Assembly (NCBI GenBank): GCA_964447175.1
Contig: CAYURP010000001.1
Span: 1-64,000, forward strand
DNA: 64,000 nt
From: CAYURP01 sp964447175
Lineage (GTDB): Bacteria > Zixibacteria > MSB-5A5 > SM23-73-2
Reading direction: 5' to 3'
Part shown: piece after piece, positions 23,351 through 31,939 of the stretch
Layout: each line of letters opens with the position of its first letter
Numbering within the stretch: position 1 is the first letter of the stretch
The notes under the pieces: model-generated
The model's database searches: none
Seen by the model: the letters and a program-made list of their open reading frames with translations, nothing else
What the model was told of the DNA's origin: nothing
Made by a program: the position numbers and the translations under genes

Positions 23351-24859
23351 CTACTTGATCTCCAGGGTCATGGGATCACGAAGGGGCAGGATGGTGATTT
23401 CGCCGAAATCGGAAAAACGCTCCTCGTGATTATCCGACCCCTTCTGCACGGTTTCCGGATCACCGACGACTAAAAACACCAGTTTTTCAGGATGGAGGTA
23501 TTTCTGCGCTGCTGCCAGGACATCATCCGGGGTTACGACTTCCATATTTTTAGTGTAGTTTTGCCAGTAATCATCGGGCCGACTGGTATAATCATCGTCC
23601 GCAAAGGTGTTGACGATATTCTTTTTGCTGCTGAAAGGATTGACCAGGTTGCTGATGAAACTGGCTTTGGAATTATTGACGATTTCGGCTTCGCATTTTT
23701 CGGTACGGATGCGCTTGATCTCATCGAGAATAAGTCTGGTGCCAAATGCACCGGTTTCGTGCTTAGTCTGGAACCATGCCCGGAAAGTACCGGGGTATAA
23801 AACAGGACGCTCGAAGGCGCTTCCGGTGTTGTAAGCTAAGCCCTCATCCGAACGCACCCGACTCGTGATCCGCGAGGTGAAACCGCCACCACCCAGAATG
23901 TCATTCATCACCATGAGGGCATACTGATCGGGTATGTCCCGCTTGACGCCGATGTGTCCCAGGCGGATACGCGATTGGTTGACATCCTCTTTTTTAATCA
24001 TATAGACTCCGGGTTTCGGATCAGGGATCTGGTCGGGGATTGCGGGAAGATTCAACTTTTGATCGGGCCATCCGCTAAGCATGTTATTCAATTTAGCCAG
24101 GATCTCTTTGGTTTTGAAATCCCCGGAAACGGCGAAAATAAAGTTTTTGGGGAAAAAGTATTTCTTATGGAAAGCAATCATGTCTTCCCGGGTAATGGAA
24201 TTGACGGATTGTTCTGTGCGGCGGTAGGGAATAGTGCAGGGGTGATCGCCATACATCAAGAACTGCCACTCGCGGGATTCGATGTCGGAGGTATTGGCAT
24301 TCCGTTGTTCCATCTCTGAGAGCACGTCTGCCCGGTAGCGATCCAGGGCTTCCTGTTCGAAAACCGGAGTGCGCAAGACCTTCTGGAACAATTCCAACCC
24401 CTGGTCTATGTCTTTGGACAGGCAAAAAAGATTAGTCATCCCCTGTGAACCACCGATATTGACGGAGATCTCCCCAGCCAGGAAAGCAAGGCGCTCATCA
24501 AGCTCTTTTGCGGTCATCCCCTGGACCCCGCCGTTGCGCATCAAATAACCGGTCATATCCGCCAGTCCGGCTTTTTCTACTGGTTCATAAATCGAGCCGG
24601 TGCGGACCAAAACTCTCAATTCAAAGGTGGGCACTTCCGGGTTCTCCGCCACATAGGCAATAGCACCACATTTCAATGTATGTCGGTAACCATCCGGCTT
24701 GGGCGGCTGATATTTCAGTTCCTTGAATTTTAGTTTGTCGGGGTGGTCAACGATTTCATCCGCTTGTGCAACAAAGGCGGAAACCAGCACGGCAGCCAAC
24801 GTCAGGACAATCAATAGTGTGATCAGTCGGCTGAATGGCAAAATAGATAATCTTCTCAT
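23351..24859 (-). CDS. M16-family peptidase-like subunit lacking HxxEH
   Basis: 502 residues. Signal peptide ending near AFVAQA. Two LuxS/MPP-like M16 domains: AGLADMTGYLMRNGG replaces the HxxEH zinc motif, but FFPKNFIFAVSGDFK, R..RRTEQSVNSITREDMIAFHKKYF and the C-terminal RVRSDEGLAYNTGSAFE (R...Y substrate-binding pair) are present. This is the non-catalytic partner of a heterodimeric M16B peptidase. The stop of the catalytic partner (24885) lies 25 bases upstream, so both are one operon. Probably periplasmic. GC-rich compared with the rest of the window. Confidence 0.9.
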   Translation of the reverse strand: MRRLSILPFSRLITLLIVLTLAAVLVSAFVAQADEIVDHPDKLKFKELKYQPPKPDGYRHTLKCGAIAYVAENPEVPTFELRVLVRTGSIYEPVEKAGLADMTGYLMRNGGVQGMTAKELDERLAFLAGEISVNIGGSQGMTNLFCLSKDIDQGLELFQKVLRTPVFEQEALDRYRADVLSEMEQRNANTSDIESREWQFLMYGDHPCTIPYRRTEQSVNSITREDMIAFHKKYFFPKNFIFAVSGDFKTKEILAKLNNMLSGWPDQKLNLPAIPDQIPDPKPGVYMIKKEDVNQSRIRLGHIGVKRDIPDQYALMVMNDILGGGGFTSRITSRVRSDEGLAYNTGSAFERPVLYPGTFRAWFQTKHETGAFGTRLILDEIKRIRTEKCEAEIVNNSKASFISNLVNPFSSKKNIVNTFADDDYTSRPDDYWQNYTKNMEVVTPDDVLAAAQKYLHPEKLVFLVVGDPETVQKGSDNHEERFSDFGEITILPLRDPMTLEIK

Positions 24860-24884
24860 TTTTTTTCCTCCTTTAGCTTATGTC

Positions 24885-26675
24885 TTACTCTTTCTCGGCA
24901 GCTTTAAGTTCTTTAAGGTGTTCATTGGCAATTTTCAGCAGTTTTTCCATTTGCTCTTTCTCTTTGGGGTCTTCAACCTTATCCATCCCCATGGAGAACA
25001 TTCCGATCATCTGCTCCAGCCGGGCAACGTCGGTCATTGATTTTATCATCTGGACTGCCTGGGCGAATTGCGGATCCTCAGCGCCTTCTCCCTCGCCTTC
25101 AGGTGAGGCTTTGGTGTTTATTACTAACACGTTACACTGGTCGCTTGTGAAATACTTGTTGGCCACGCGCTGAACATCCTCGGCAGTTACCAGATCGCAC
25201 ATTTTAGGGTCGTTGTTGGATTCGGTCCAATCACCCATGGCAGCATTCTGACCCAGATAAAACAGGATGCCAATCCCGGACATAATGTCCATGAAGCGGA
25301 TTTTCTGTACGCGTAACTGATTTTTGACTTTCTGTAATTCCCTTTCGGGCACTGGGCTATTCTTCAAATCTTGGATGACTTCATACATCGCTTCCTCCAG
25401 TTGTTCAGCCCGGACACCGGAGATACCCTCAGCAGAGATCTGGAACGCTCCGGCATACTTTTTGGAATCCTGGGTGGCACTAACCCCCAGGCCGCTTCCG
25501 CCAAACATACGCCCGCGCCGGCTGACAGAGCTCTTAGCGATGCCCTTTTCCTCAACCAGTTTCTTGTATAACCGTCCGGTCTTGCCGCTCATGATCTCAG
25601 CCAGGACTTCCAGCGGATAACTATCCGGGTGTTTCCAGGCTACGGTGTGGTACCAGATTTCAGCCTGGGGATTGGTTTCGGCCTCAGCGATTAACCGCTT
25701 TTCCCCGTATTGCTTTTCTTCAAGGGTTATGACGTCGGGTGGTTCAGTCTTACCGCGGGGAATGCGTTCGAAGTACTTCCTGACCAGTTTGATCATCTCG
25801 TCGGGTTTTAGATCCCCGACCAGGATCATGGTCAGGTTGTTCGGCGCGTAATAGGTATCATAATACTGATTGGCTTGTTCCCGGGTGATATTTTCCACAT
25901 CGGAGGGCCAACCGATGACGTCCCAGTGATATGACGATGATTTCCAGAACATGGCCCGGAAATCCTCCTCAATCATGCCGGTCGGTGTTGATTCAATACT
26001 CAGGCGGCGTTCCTCACGCACGACATCCCGCTCTGAGTAAAATTCCCGGAACACAGGGTTTTTGAATCGGTCAGACTCCAGCCACATGTACAGCTCAATC
26101 TTGTTTTTGGGCAGGCGGACGAAATATCCGGTAAAATCATCCGACGTGAAGGCATTCAGGAAGAATCCGCCGTTCTTGCTGTAAAGCTCATCAAGCTGAT
26201 CCTTGATGATCAGTTGACGTTGTTCCAGGATCAGGCTGTCGAATACTGCTTCGATTTCTCTGTAGCGCGGGGTCTTAGCTTCTGGATCGCGCATGTCTTC
26301 AATTTCCCCGCGACGAAGCTTTTCCCGCATGAACCTTTCCTCGGCTCGCATCAATTCCTTAAGCGAGTCGAGCTGGGCCATGATTTCCAGATCTCGCTGG
26401 ATGTCTTTGGTTCCGATGGTTTTGGTTCCCTTGAACATCATATGTTCGAAGAGATGGGAAATACCGGTAATACCGGTTATTTCGTTAGCCGAACCGACCC
26501 GGGCGAAAATCGCAGCCATGACAGTCGGGGCTTCGTGCCGCTCAACCATCAAAACCTGCATGCCGTTGTCCAGCCAGTACTCTTTGGCATCGATGTTTTG
26601 GGCGGTCGCCGGAATCGCTGCAGCAAGTATCACTACTGCGCAGAGGAAAACCGCATGTATAATGCGTCTATTCAT
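24885..26675 (-). CDS. M16-family zinc metallopeptidase, catalytic subunit
   Basis: 596 residues. Signal peptide MNRRIIHAVFLCAVVILAAAIPATAQ. Zinc motif H74-L-F-E77-H78 (GISHLFEHMMFKGT) with the downstream Glu expected in the SAY.DFTGYF region; a charged helical insertion (about 105-170, Arg/Glu-rich) is longer than in PqqL/MPP-like enzymes. A C-terminal M16 domain contains SGKTGRLYKKLVEEKGIA. It pairs with the HxxEH-less subunit downstream. Role: degradation of exported peptides. The helical tail (about 555-596) is Glu/Lys-rich. Confidence 0.93.
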   Translation of the reverse strand: MNRRIIHAVFLCAVVILAAAIPATAQNIDAKEYWLDNGMQVLMVERHEAPTVMAAIFARVGSANEITGITGISHLFEHMMFKGTKTIGTKDIQRDLEIMAQLDSLKELMRAEERFMREKLRRGEIEDMRDPEAKTPRYREIEAVFDSLILEQRQLIIKDQLDELYSKNGGFFLNAFTSDDFTGYFVRLPKNKIELYMWLESDRFKNPVFREFYSERDVVREERRLSIESTPTGMIEEDFRAMFWKSSSYHWDVIGWPSDVENITREQANQYYDTYYAPNNLTMILVGDLKPDEMIKLVRKYFERIPRGKTEPPDVITLEEKQYGEKRLIAEAETNPQAEIWYHTVAWKHPDSYPLEVLAEIMSGKTGRLYKKLVEEKGIAKSSVSRRGRMFGGSGLGVSATQDSKKYAGAFQISAEGISGVRAEQLEEAMYEVIQDLKNSPVPERELQKVKNQLRVQKIRFMDIMSGIGILFYLGQNAAMGDWTESNNDPKMCDLVTAEDVQRVANKYFTSDQCNVLVINTKASPEGEGEGAEDPQFAQAVQMIKSMTDVARLEQMIGMFSMGMDKVEDPKEKEQMEKLLKIANEHLKELKAAEKE

Positions 26676-27003
26676 GAACTACTCCTTTTATGATTTTAAA
26701 TTCGATGGTTCAATCATTTCAACCGGCATTAGCTTCCGGGTTTTTATTAAATACGATTATATTCTACTAAAAATGTGAAAATCAAGTACAAAATTACCGT
26801 CAGACTCTTAAGTTTACACCTTCTGATAAATCACATTGTTGAGTGTGAGGGATCGAACCGTTTATTCAGGAAGCCATAGATAAAGAGGTCTCTGCAAATT
26901 AGCCAGCAGCTTACGATTAATTCATTGTATTACAATGAATTTCCGTTGGTGGTGGAATTGTCGTCAAGACCCGTTTCGGGGATTTCCGCCAACATTCCAG
27001 TAA

Positions 27004-27633
27004 GTAGGACAGACATTTCTGTCTGTTCTGGGCAGGCTGGTCTTGCCTTAGCAGATCCCTGCCCGCTAAAGATTGGCAGGCGGGCGCCTCAGGTGGAAAA
27101 GTCTATCTCACCAAATCTTTTGTTGATGGTGGAATTGTATTATCATCGTCATTTAATTCGGTGTCACAGGCTGTCTCAACCTCTGATAATCCCGATGTTA
27201 GCGGGAAGGTAACTTATGTTACCGGATTAGTGTAATGGTAGATTCATGTTGGCCTCAGCACATGTAAATTAAAACCCACCTTGGGGGCAAGGTGGGCGCT
27301 ACGATATGGGGTAACGAGAACAGGTCGTTTTGGATCTCTCAACCCGGAACATATCGGAGCCGTGAAGGCTCCTCTACGCGTAGCAGAGGGTTTATCCCTC
27401 TGTATCTATTAAATTTTTAGAAAACTGAGGGAACAAGGTCAGGAGACCTTGTTCTACCTGATTTATTTTGACCAGTGGCAGAGGCCACTGGTCTACCCTG
27501 ACGTCAGGTCTGAAGGTCACACCCATTAGGCAAGACCAGACGGAGTACAAAAGTGTACGTGGATACTATCCCACAGCACAGCTGTGGGCCACCCAGCCAT
27601 TCGGTTATCAGGTGCTCAGGGCACCTGACCTAC
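27004..27633. repeat. Cluster of at least eight REP-like hairpins
   Basis: Units, each a perfect or near-perfect stem headed by GTAG (plus) or tailed by CTAC (minus): 27004-27028 (+), 27275-27302 (-), 27356-27377 (-), 27380-27402 (+), 27431-27457 (-), 27471-27496 (-), 27570-27594 (-, GTGG type), 27609-27633 (-). Stems differ completely in sequence. The pair at 27356-27402 is back to back. Between 26676 and 27779 there is no gene. Confidence 0.75.
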
Positions 27634-27779
27634 GAGGCTGACATACCTTAACAATCTCCGGGGTTTTATTTCAGCCCATCAGACCTTTAGAATATTATTC
27701 TACCACGCCAGCAATCTGGTATTGACTTTGTCGGGGAGATTTTGTATAATAATTGGAAGGTTAAAACTGAAAGGTAATT

Positions 27780-28955
27780 ATGGAGAAACTCATATACCTG
27801 GACAGTGGCGCAACTACCTTTCCCAAGCCTGAGGAAGTATATGTAGCGATGGATCACTTCTTTCGCAACTACGGGGTTAACCCGGGCCGGTCAGGATATG
27901 ATCTGTGTATTGAAGCCGGATCTGTACTCGAGGAGACCCGTAAACTTCTTACCCAGTTCTTCAATGGGACTGATCCCAATCGTCTGATCTTTGCTTACAA
28001 TGCCACGGACGCCCTTAACCTGGCGATCTTCGGTCTGCTTAAGGAAGGTGATCATGCTATCACCTCCAATATAGAACATAATTCAGTACTTCGGCCACTT
28101 TATCACCTTTACAAATATGGTGGAGTCGAAGTCGATCACGTACCGTTCGACAGTAAGGGATTCGTAGATCCGGATGAGTTTGCGCGACGATTCAAAAAGA
28201 ATACTAAGCTGGTTGCAATTAATCACAGTTCGAATGTCATTGGTACCTTGCAGCCGGTTCGGGAGATCGGCGAGCTCTGCCGGGAACGAGGAATTATTGT
28301 ATTGGTCGATACTGCCCAGTCAGCCGGCAAGATCCCAATAGATATGGAAGAAATGAATGCAGACGTGGTTGCCTTCACTGGTCACAAGTCTCTTATGGGA
28401 CCTATGGGCATCGGCGGGCTTTACGTTCGCGAAGGCGTGGAGATCCGGCATACCCGGGCTGGCGGTACGGGCGTGCGCTCGGCTGTCCGTATTCACCTGG
28501 ATGAATACCCGTACCGGCTGGAGTATGGTACTCCCAACCTGCCGGGAATTGCGGGCATGAATGCCGGGGTCAAGTGGGTGCTCAAGCAAGGGATGTCAAA
28601 AATCCACGAACACGAAATGAAACTGCTGCATATGCTGCGAGATGGGCTCCGGGAAATCGATGGTGTGACCCTGTACTGTCAAGACAATCTTGATAATCAT
28701 GTAGGTATCCTCACATTCAACGTGGAGGGGCTAGAGGCAGGGGATACGGGCACTATGCTGGACGTTGACTACAATATTGCCACCCGCACCGGTTTGCACT
28801 GTGCCCCCCTGGTGCATAAGCAGCTGGGTACTGACAAAATTCACGGATCAGTACGATTCGGCATAGGCCCCTTTAACACCCAAGAAGATATCGAATCTGC
28901 AATCAGAGCTGTGGGGGATATAGCTCGTATTCGTCAAAAACAGAAGGCTCTTTAA
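27780..28955 (+). CDS. Cysteine desulfurase family PLP enzyme
   Basis: 391 residues, class V aminotransferase fold. Starts YLDSGATTFPKPEEV; PLP lysine K203 in TGHKSLMGPMGIGGL; NHSSNVIGTLQP; catalytic loop Cys C341 in TRTGLHCAPL. It matches the NifS/SufS/Csd superfamily and more closely the CsdA-related group with the FN..GPFNT C-terminus. It takes sulfur from cysteine as persulfide for Fe-S clusters or other thio-pathways. It is convergent with the dsrCMK operon 36 bases away, so a sulfur link is suggestive but not proven. No SufE/IscU partner in the window. Confidence 0.9.
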   Translation: MEKLIYLDSGATTFPKPEEVYVAMDHFFRNYGVNPGRSGYDLCIEAGSVLEETRKLLTQFFNGTDPNRLIFAYNATDALNLAIFGLLKEGDHAITSNIEHNSVLRPLYHLYKYGGVEVDHVPFDSKGFVDPDEFARRFKKNTKLVAINHSSNVIGTLQPVREIGELCRERGIIVLVDTAQSAGKIPIDMEEMNADVVAFTGHKSLMGPMGIGGLYVREGVEIRHTRAGGTGVRSAVRIHLDEYPYRLEYGTPNLPGIAGMNAGVKWVLKQGMSKIHEHEMKLLHMLRDGLREIDGVTLYCQDNLDNHVGILTFNVEGLEAGDTGTMLDVDYNIATRTGLHCAPLVHKQLGTDKIHGSVRFGIGPFNTQEDIESAIRAVGDIARIRQKQKAL

Positions 28956-28991
28956 GGGGTGATTTGACTTTATAATCCAACCTTTGAAGTA

Positions 28992-30341
28992 TCATTTATC
29001 TTTTTTTTCAATCACCAGGGCATCGGCGACCACCTCGGATATGGTCTTGACCTCTACTCCCAGATTATATTCGCGGTTAAGCTCGAGCAGCTGGTCGATA
29101 CAATTGTGACAGGGAGCAACTACGATCTGGGCTCCGGTTTCACGGATCTGATCTGCCTTGAGCTTGCCTGCTTCCAATCGCCTTTTTGCGAATCGGGTCA
29201 TGGCTAACTGGCCACCGCCGCCACCACAGCAGTAATTCTTCTCCCGATTGGGATACATCTCAACGAAGTTGGAAACCGCGTTCCTGAGGATGTAACGTTG
29301 TTCTTCGATGATGCCCCCCAGGCGAACCAGGTTGCAGGGATCATGAAGCGTTACCGTTTTTTTAATGCGCGAGCGATCTAATTTGATACGTCCCTGGCGG
29401 ATGTAATCAGCGATGATCTGAATAACGCTTTTGACCTCAAATCTGTCCTGGGCAGCCATCCACTCGGGCGCTTCCCAGCGATTGGAATTGTAGCCATGAC
29501 CACACTCGCCCAGGACAAGTGTTTTTGCACCCAGCTGGGCCATTGACTTACGTAAACGCGATGAAATCAAACCCGCTTCATCGTCATTACCACTGTAAAG
29601 GCCATAGTTGGTGACATCATAATAGTCCCTGGATACTGTCCAGCTCTCCTTTGCAGCATAAAATATCTTGGCGGTGGCCAAAAGAGACAGCGGGAAGAAT
29701 TTCGGCTCCCGGGGATTGACGGTGTAAAGGAGCTTTGTTTTTGGCTTATCGACTGGAAGATGCGCCTCTGGGTCATCCACCTCCATTTGCAGTTCCTCGC
29801 CCAGCCACTTGAGTGTGGAGAGCCACTCTTCTGTGGGTATACCCATGTTATTACCTTTCTGGACAGCAGTGGTCACCGTTGACTGCAGATCTGGTGGAAC
29901 CAGGTTAATTGAAGCCAGGGTAGTTCTGGCCATGCGAATCATACCTGTTATATTAATGCCCATGGTGCAGTTTAGGGCGCAACGTCCACATAGTGTGCAG
30001 CGTCCGTAAAGCGTATCGACCCAGCGCTCAACCATTTGGCTATCAAGCATAATTCCGCTTTCAGTATTTTTTGCTAATCCGCCCAGCACGGTCAAAAGCT
30101 TTCTAAAGATCGAGCTAACCAGTTTAAGTTTATAAGCCGGGATAGCCTCCAATTCTTTGCTGACCAAGTAGTAGTGGCAGGAGTCGGCGCAAAGGCCGCA
30201 ATTGACGCAAGACTGCAGGTTGGCAGCTGCCTTGTGATCCAGTAATTGCTTGAACGACGTCAGGGCCGAATTCAACTGGTCCGGTTTCAGATTCCGGATT
30301 CGCTCTATATAGGGATCTTTTTGTACTTTTTCGGACGCCAT
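28992..30341 (-). CDS. dsrK: DsrK/HdrD-like iron-sulfur subunit
   Basis: 449 residues. Two ferredoxin-type 4Fe-4S motifs: SCVNCGLCADSC (about 43-54) and RCTLCGRCALNC (about 114-125). C-terminal CCG domains: a degenerate first (LGECGHGY) and a complete second (HDPCNLVRLGG, NYCCGGGGGQL, APCHNCIDQL), which in HdrD and DsrK binds the catalytic non-cubane cluster that reduces a disulfide. It follows the membrane subunit gene after 3 bases. Known partner of DsrM: electrons from menaquinol to the DsrC disulfide or trisulfide. HdrD/GlpC-like relatives are an alternative, but the DsrC gene in the same operon decides for DsrK. Confidence 0.88.
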   Translation of the reverse strand: MASEKVQKDPYIERIRNLKPDQLNSALTSFKQLLDHKAAANLQSCVNCGLCADSCHYYLVSKELEAIPAYKLKLVSSIFRKLLTVLGGLAKNTESGIMLDSQMVERWVDTLYGRCTLCGRCALNCTMGINITGMIRMARTTLASINLVPPDLQSTVTTAVQKGNNMGIPTEEWLSTLKWLGEELQMEVDDPEAHLPVDKPKTKLLYTVNPREPKFFPLSLLATAKIFYAAKESWTVSRDYYDVTNYGLYSGNDDEAGLISSRLRKSMAQLGAKTLVLGECGHGYNSNRWEAPEWMAAQDRFEVKSVIQIIADYIRQGRIKLDRSRIKKTVTLHDPCNLVRLGGIIEEQRYILRNAVSNFVEMYPNREKNYCCGGGGGQLAMTRFAKRRLEAGKLKADQIRETGAQIVVAPCHNCIDQLLELNREYNLGVEVKTISEVVADALVIEKKDK

Positions 30342-30344
30342 ATG

Positions 30345-30980
30345 CTATGTTTTCCTTGAAGGATGGGGGAGCACACCTCTTTTGCCAAAGAAATCACCGA
30401 AAATAATCCGGCTATAAAAGAAGAAAACGCAGTGGCGAATCTTCCCAAATGGGATGTAAATAAAAATAATGATGGCTATAACCGCAAAAGGAACAAATAA
30501 GGTTTCTGCGAAAGTTGCTGCTAAAGCTGATAAAAGGAAAAGGTCCACAAGAACATTGGCCAGATAGTCATCGCCGCCGCTGAGTAATCTCATATGCGGC
30601 TTAAGGATTCTCTTAATAAGCAATGCCACTCCACTAACTGAGCCAATGAATAACATTATACGCATTAACTGCAATAGTGCAGTGGAAAGTGAAATACGTA
30701 ATAACACCATCGCCAAAAAAAGAAATGCCATAAAGATACCCAGATGATACAGTATCCCGCCTATATAAGTCCAGATGTGTCTGGAAGCGGTTTCTTTTTC
30801 CCAGGGAAGCATGCCCTGTCCTAAAGCATACACAAGACCAGAAAACCTGCTACCTTTTGGATGGGCATATGTTGGTCTCCGACCAAAAGCGAAGGTTCGC
30901 ATAACCATTACAGTAAGTAAGGCGATGCAAAATAGCACCGATGCTGCTACACCCAGTTGCAATATGGTAAACAGAGACAT
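30345..30980 (-). CDS. dsrM: DsrM/NarI-like membrane cytochrome b subunit
   Basis: 211 residues with five hydrophobic segments (starting near 8, 70, 100, 148 and 172) and His/Arg in helix regions (RHIWTYIGGILYHLGIFMAF, with H candidates for heme b). This fits the nitrate-reductase-gamma/DsrM family that holds the Fe-S subunit to the membrane and exchanges electrons with quinones. It is short for DsrM (usually above 300 residues) and looks like a trimmed form. It sits 9 bases after dsrC and 3 bases before dsrK, one operon. Exact heme ligands cannot be assigned by eye. Confidence 0.82.
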   Translation of the reverse strand: MSLFTILQLGVAASVLFCIALLTVMVMRTFAFGRRPTYAHPKGSRFSGLVYALGQGMLPWEKETASRHIWTYIGGILYHLGIFMAFLFLAMVLLRISLSTALLQLMRIMLFIGSVSGVALLIKRILKPHMRLLSGGDDYLANVLVDLFLLSALAATFAETLFVPFAVIAIIIFIYIPFGKIRHCVFFFYSRIIFGDFFGKRGVLPHPSRKT

Positions 30981-30989
30981 TCGGGGAAC

Positions 30990-31310
30990 CTACACGCAGC
31001 CATCCGGCTTAGGCAGGCCGGCAATCTTGCAGGCTCCCTTGGCAGGACCTGAGGGGAACAGCTCGTAAATGCGACGCAGAGGCAAGCCGGTGGTCTGGCA
31101 AATGGAGCGAACCATCGGCGCCAGGTTGGTCTCCAGAAAGTGTTTCCGAATGAATTCGATCACTGCCCAGTGTTCCGGAGTAAGGTTATCGATCCCTTCT
31201 GCAGTTTTGGCTAAAGCCTCTGCAACTTTTTTATCCCACGTTTTGGAATCTATTAGAAACCCCTCTTGGTTAAGTTCCAGTTTCTTGCCATTGACATCCA
31301 GATGAGACAT
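30990..31310 (-). CDS. dsrC: DsrC sulfur-relay protein
   Basis: 106 residues, the usual DsrC/TusE length. Motifs: EGFL.D...W, LTPEHWAVIEFIR, LYELFP-like IYELFPSGPAKGACKIAGLPKPDGCV at the C-terminus. Both redox cysteines are there: C94 (CysB) and C105 (CysA, next to last), ten residues apart, the hallmark of true DsrC; TusE keeps only the last. DsrC carries sulfur as trisulfide or persulfide and is the substrate of DsrMK. A strong RBS (AGGAGGAAG, minus strand) precedes. DsrAB, TusBCD and rhodaneses are not in this window. Confidence 0.94.
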   Translation of the reverse strand: MSHLDVNGKKLELNQEGFLIDSKTWDKKVAEALAKTAEGIDNLTPEHWAVIEFIRKHFLETNLAPMVRSICQTTGLPLRRIYELFPSGPAKGACKIAGLPKPDGCV

Positions 31311-31479
31311 AAGAGCACTTCCTCCTATTGAATAATTCGAGCGGAAAGATAATGCAAATTATCCTGTTTTGCAAGGGTTTTTTGACATTGTGAATATGTG
31401 TAATTACGTTTTAGGATAACTGTCTAAGTATTTGGAATGTCAAGTTTTAGCTTGACTCCAAAATCCGCCAAAAGATCAG

Positions 31480-31649
31480 GTCAACCTGAAGGTTGACACT
31501 CCAACACAGATAGGCCACCCTAAGGATAGGGTGAGCTAATATCTGAAAACCAATACCGAAATTGGTTTTCCAGAACCTAACTTAAGTTAGGTTCTGGCGT
31601 ACAATAATAGCCTCTTCCCCTCCCCTGGAGACCCGAAGGTCTCCTCTAC
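31480..31649. repeat. Cluster of five hairpin repeats upstream of dsrC
   Basis: Stems at 31480-31497, 31516-31533, 31545-31570, 31571-31596 (perfect 26-base palindrome, CAGAACCTAACTT half) and 31627-31649 (GGAGACC/GGTCTCC then CTAC). Only the last has the GTAG/CTAC mark. Confidence 0.65.
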
Positions 31650-31939
31650 ATAAAATAAAAACCCGACAGATCAAGGTGCCTGACGGGTATAAGAAATATT
31701 AACGGGGAGGTTAAAGCGGGTGCTTAAATTTAATAGTGGAGCAAAGGAACATTTCATATTGTTCTGTTTTCAATTGACAAATGTGTGCTGGGTTATTTTA
31801 TTTTTTAACGTGAAGGGATTAATTTTAAAACCAGATCATTTATTGTATTTGGCTAAGGGGTGTGCATCTTATATTTTACATAAAAAGCGGAGTTAAGAAT
31901 AAATCAAGAATGTTTGAAAAGAGAAGTTAAGAGATAATA
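31650..31939. other. Intergenic, 290 bp
   Basis: No gene seen; an imperfect ACCCG.CAG/CTG.CGGGT hairpin at 31661-31688 and otherwise AT-rich DNA before the secreted protein. Confidence 0.4.

Noticed and set aside
24885..26700. Several long plus-strand ORFs opposite the M16 genes
   Set aside because: GC-rich reverse frames; the minus-strand proteins have signal peptides and family motifs.
27004..27633. Hairpin nest as a CRISPR array
   Set aside because: Stems are different from unit to unit, spacing is irregular and no cas gene is present.
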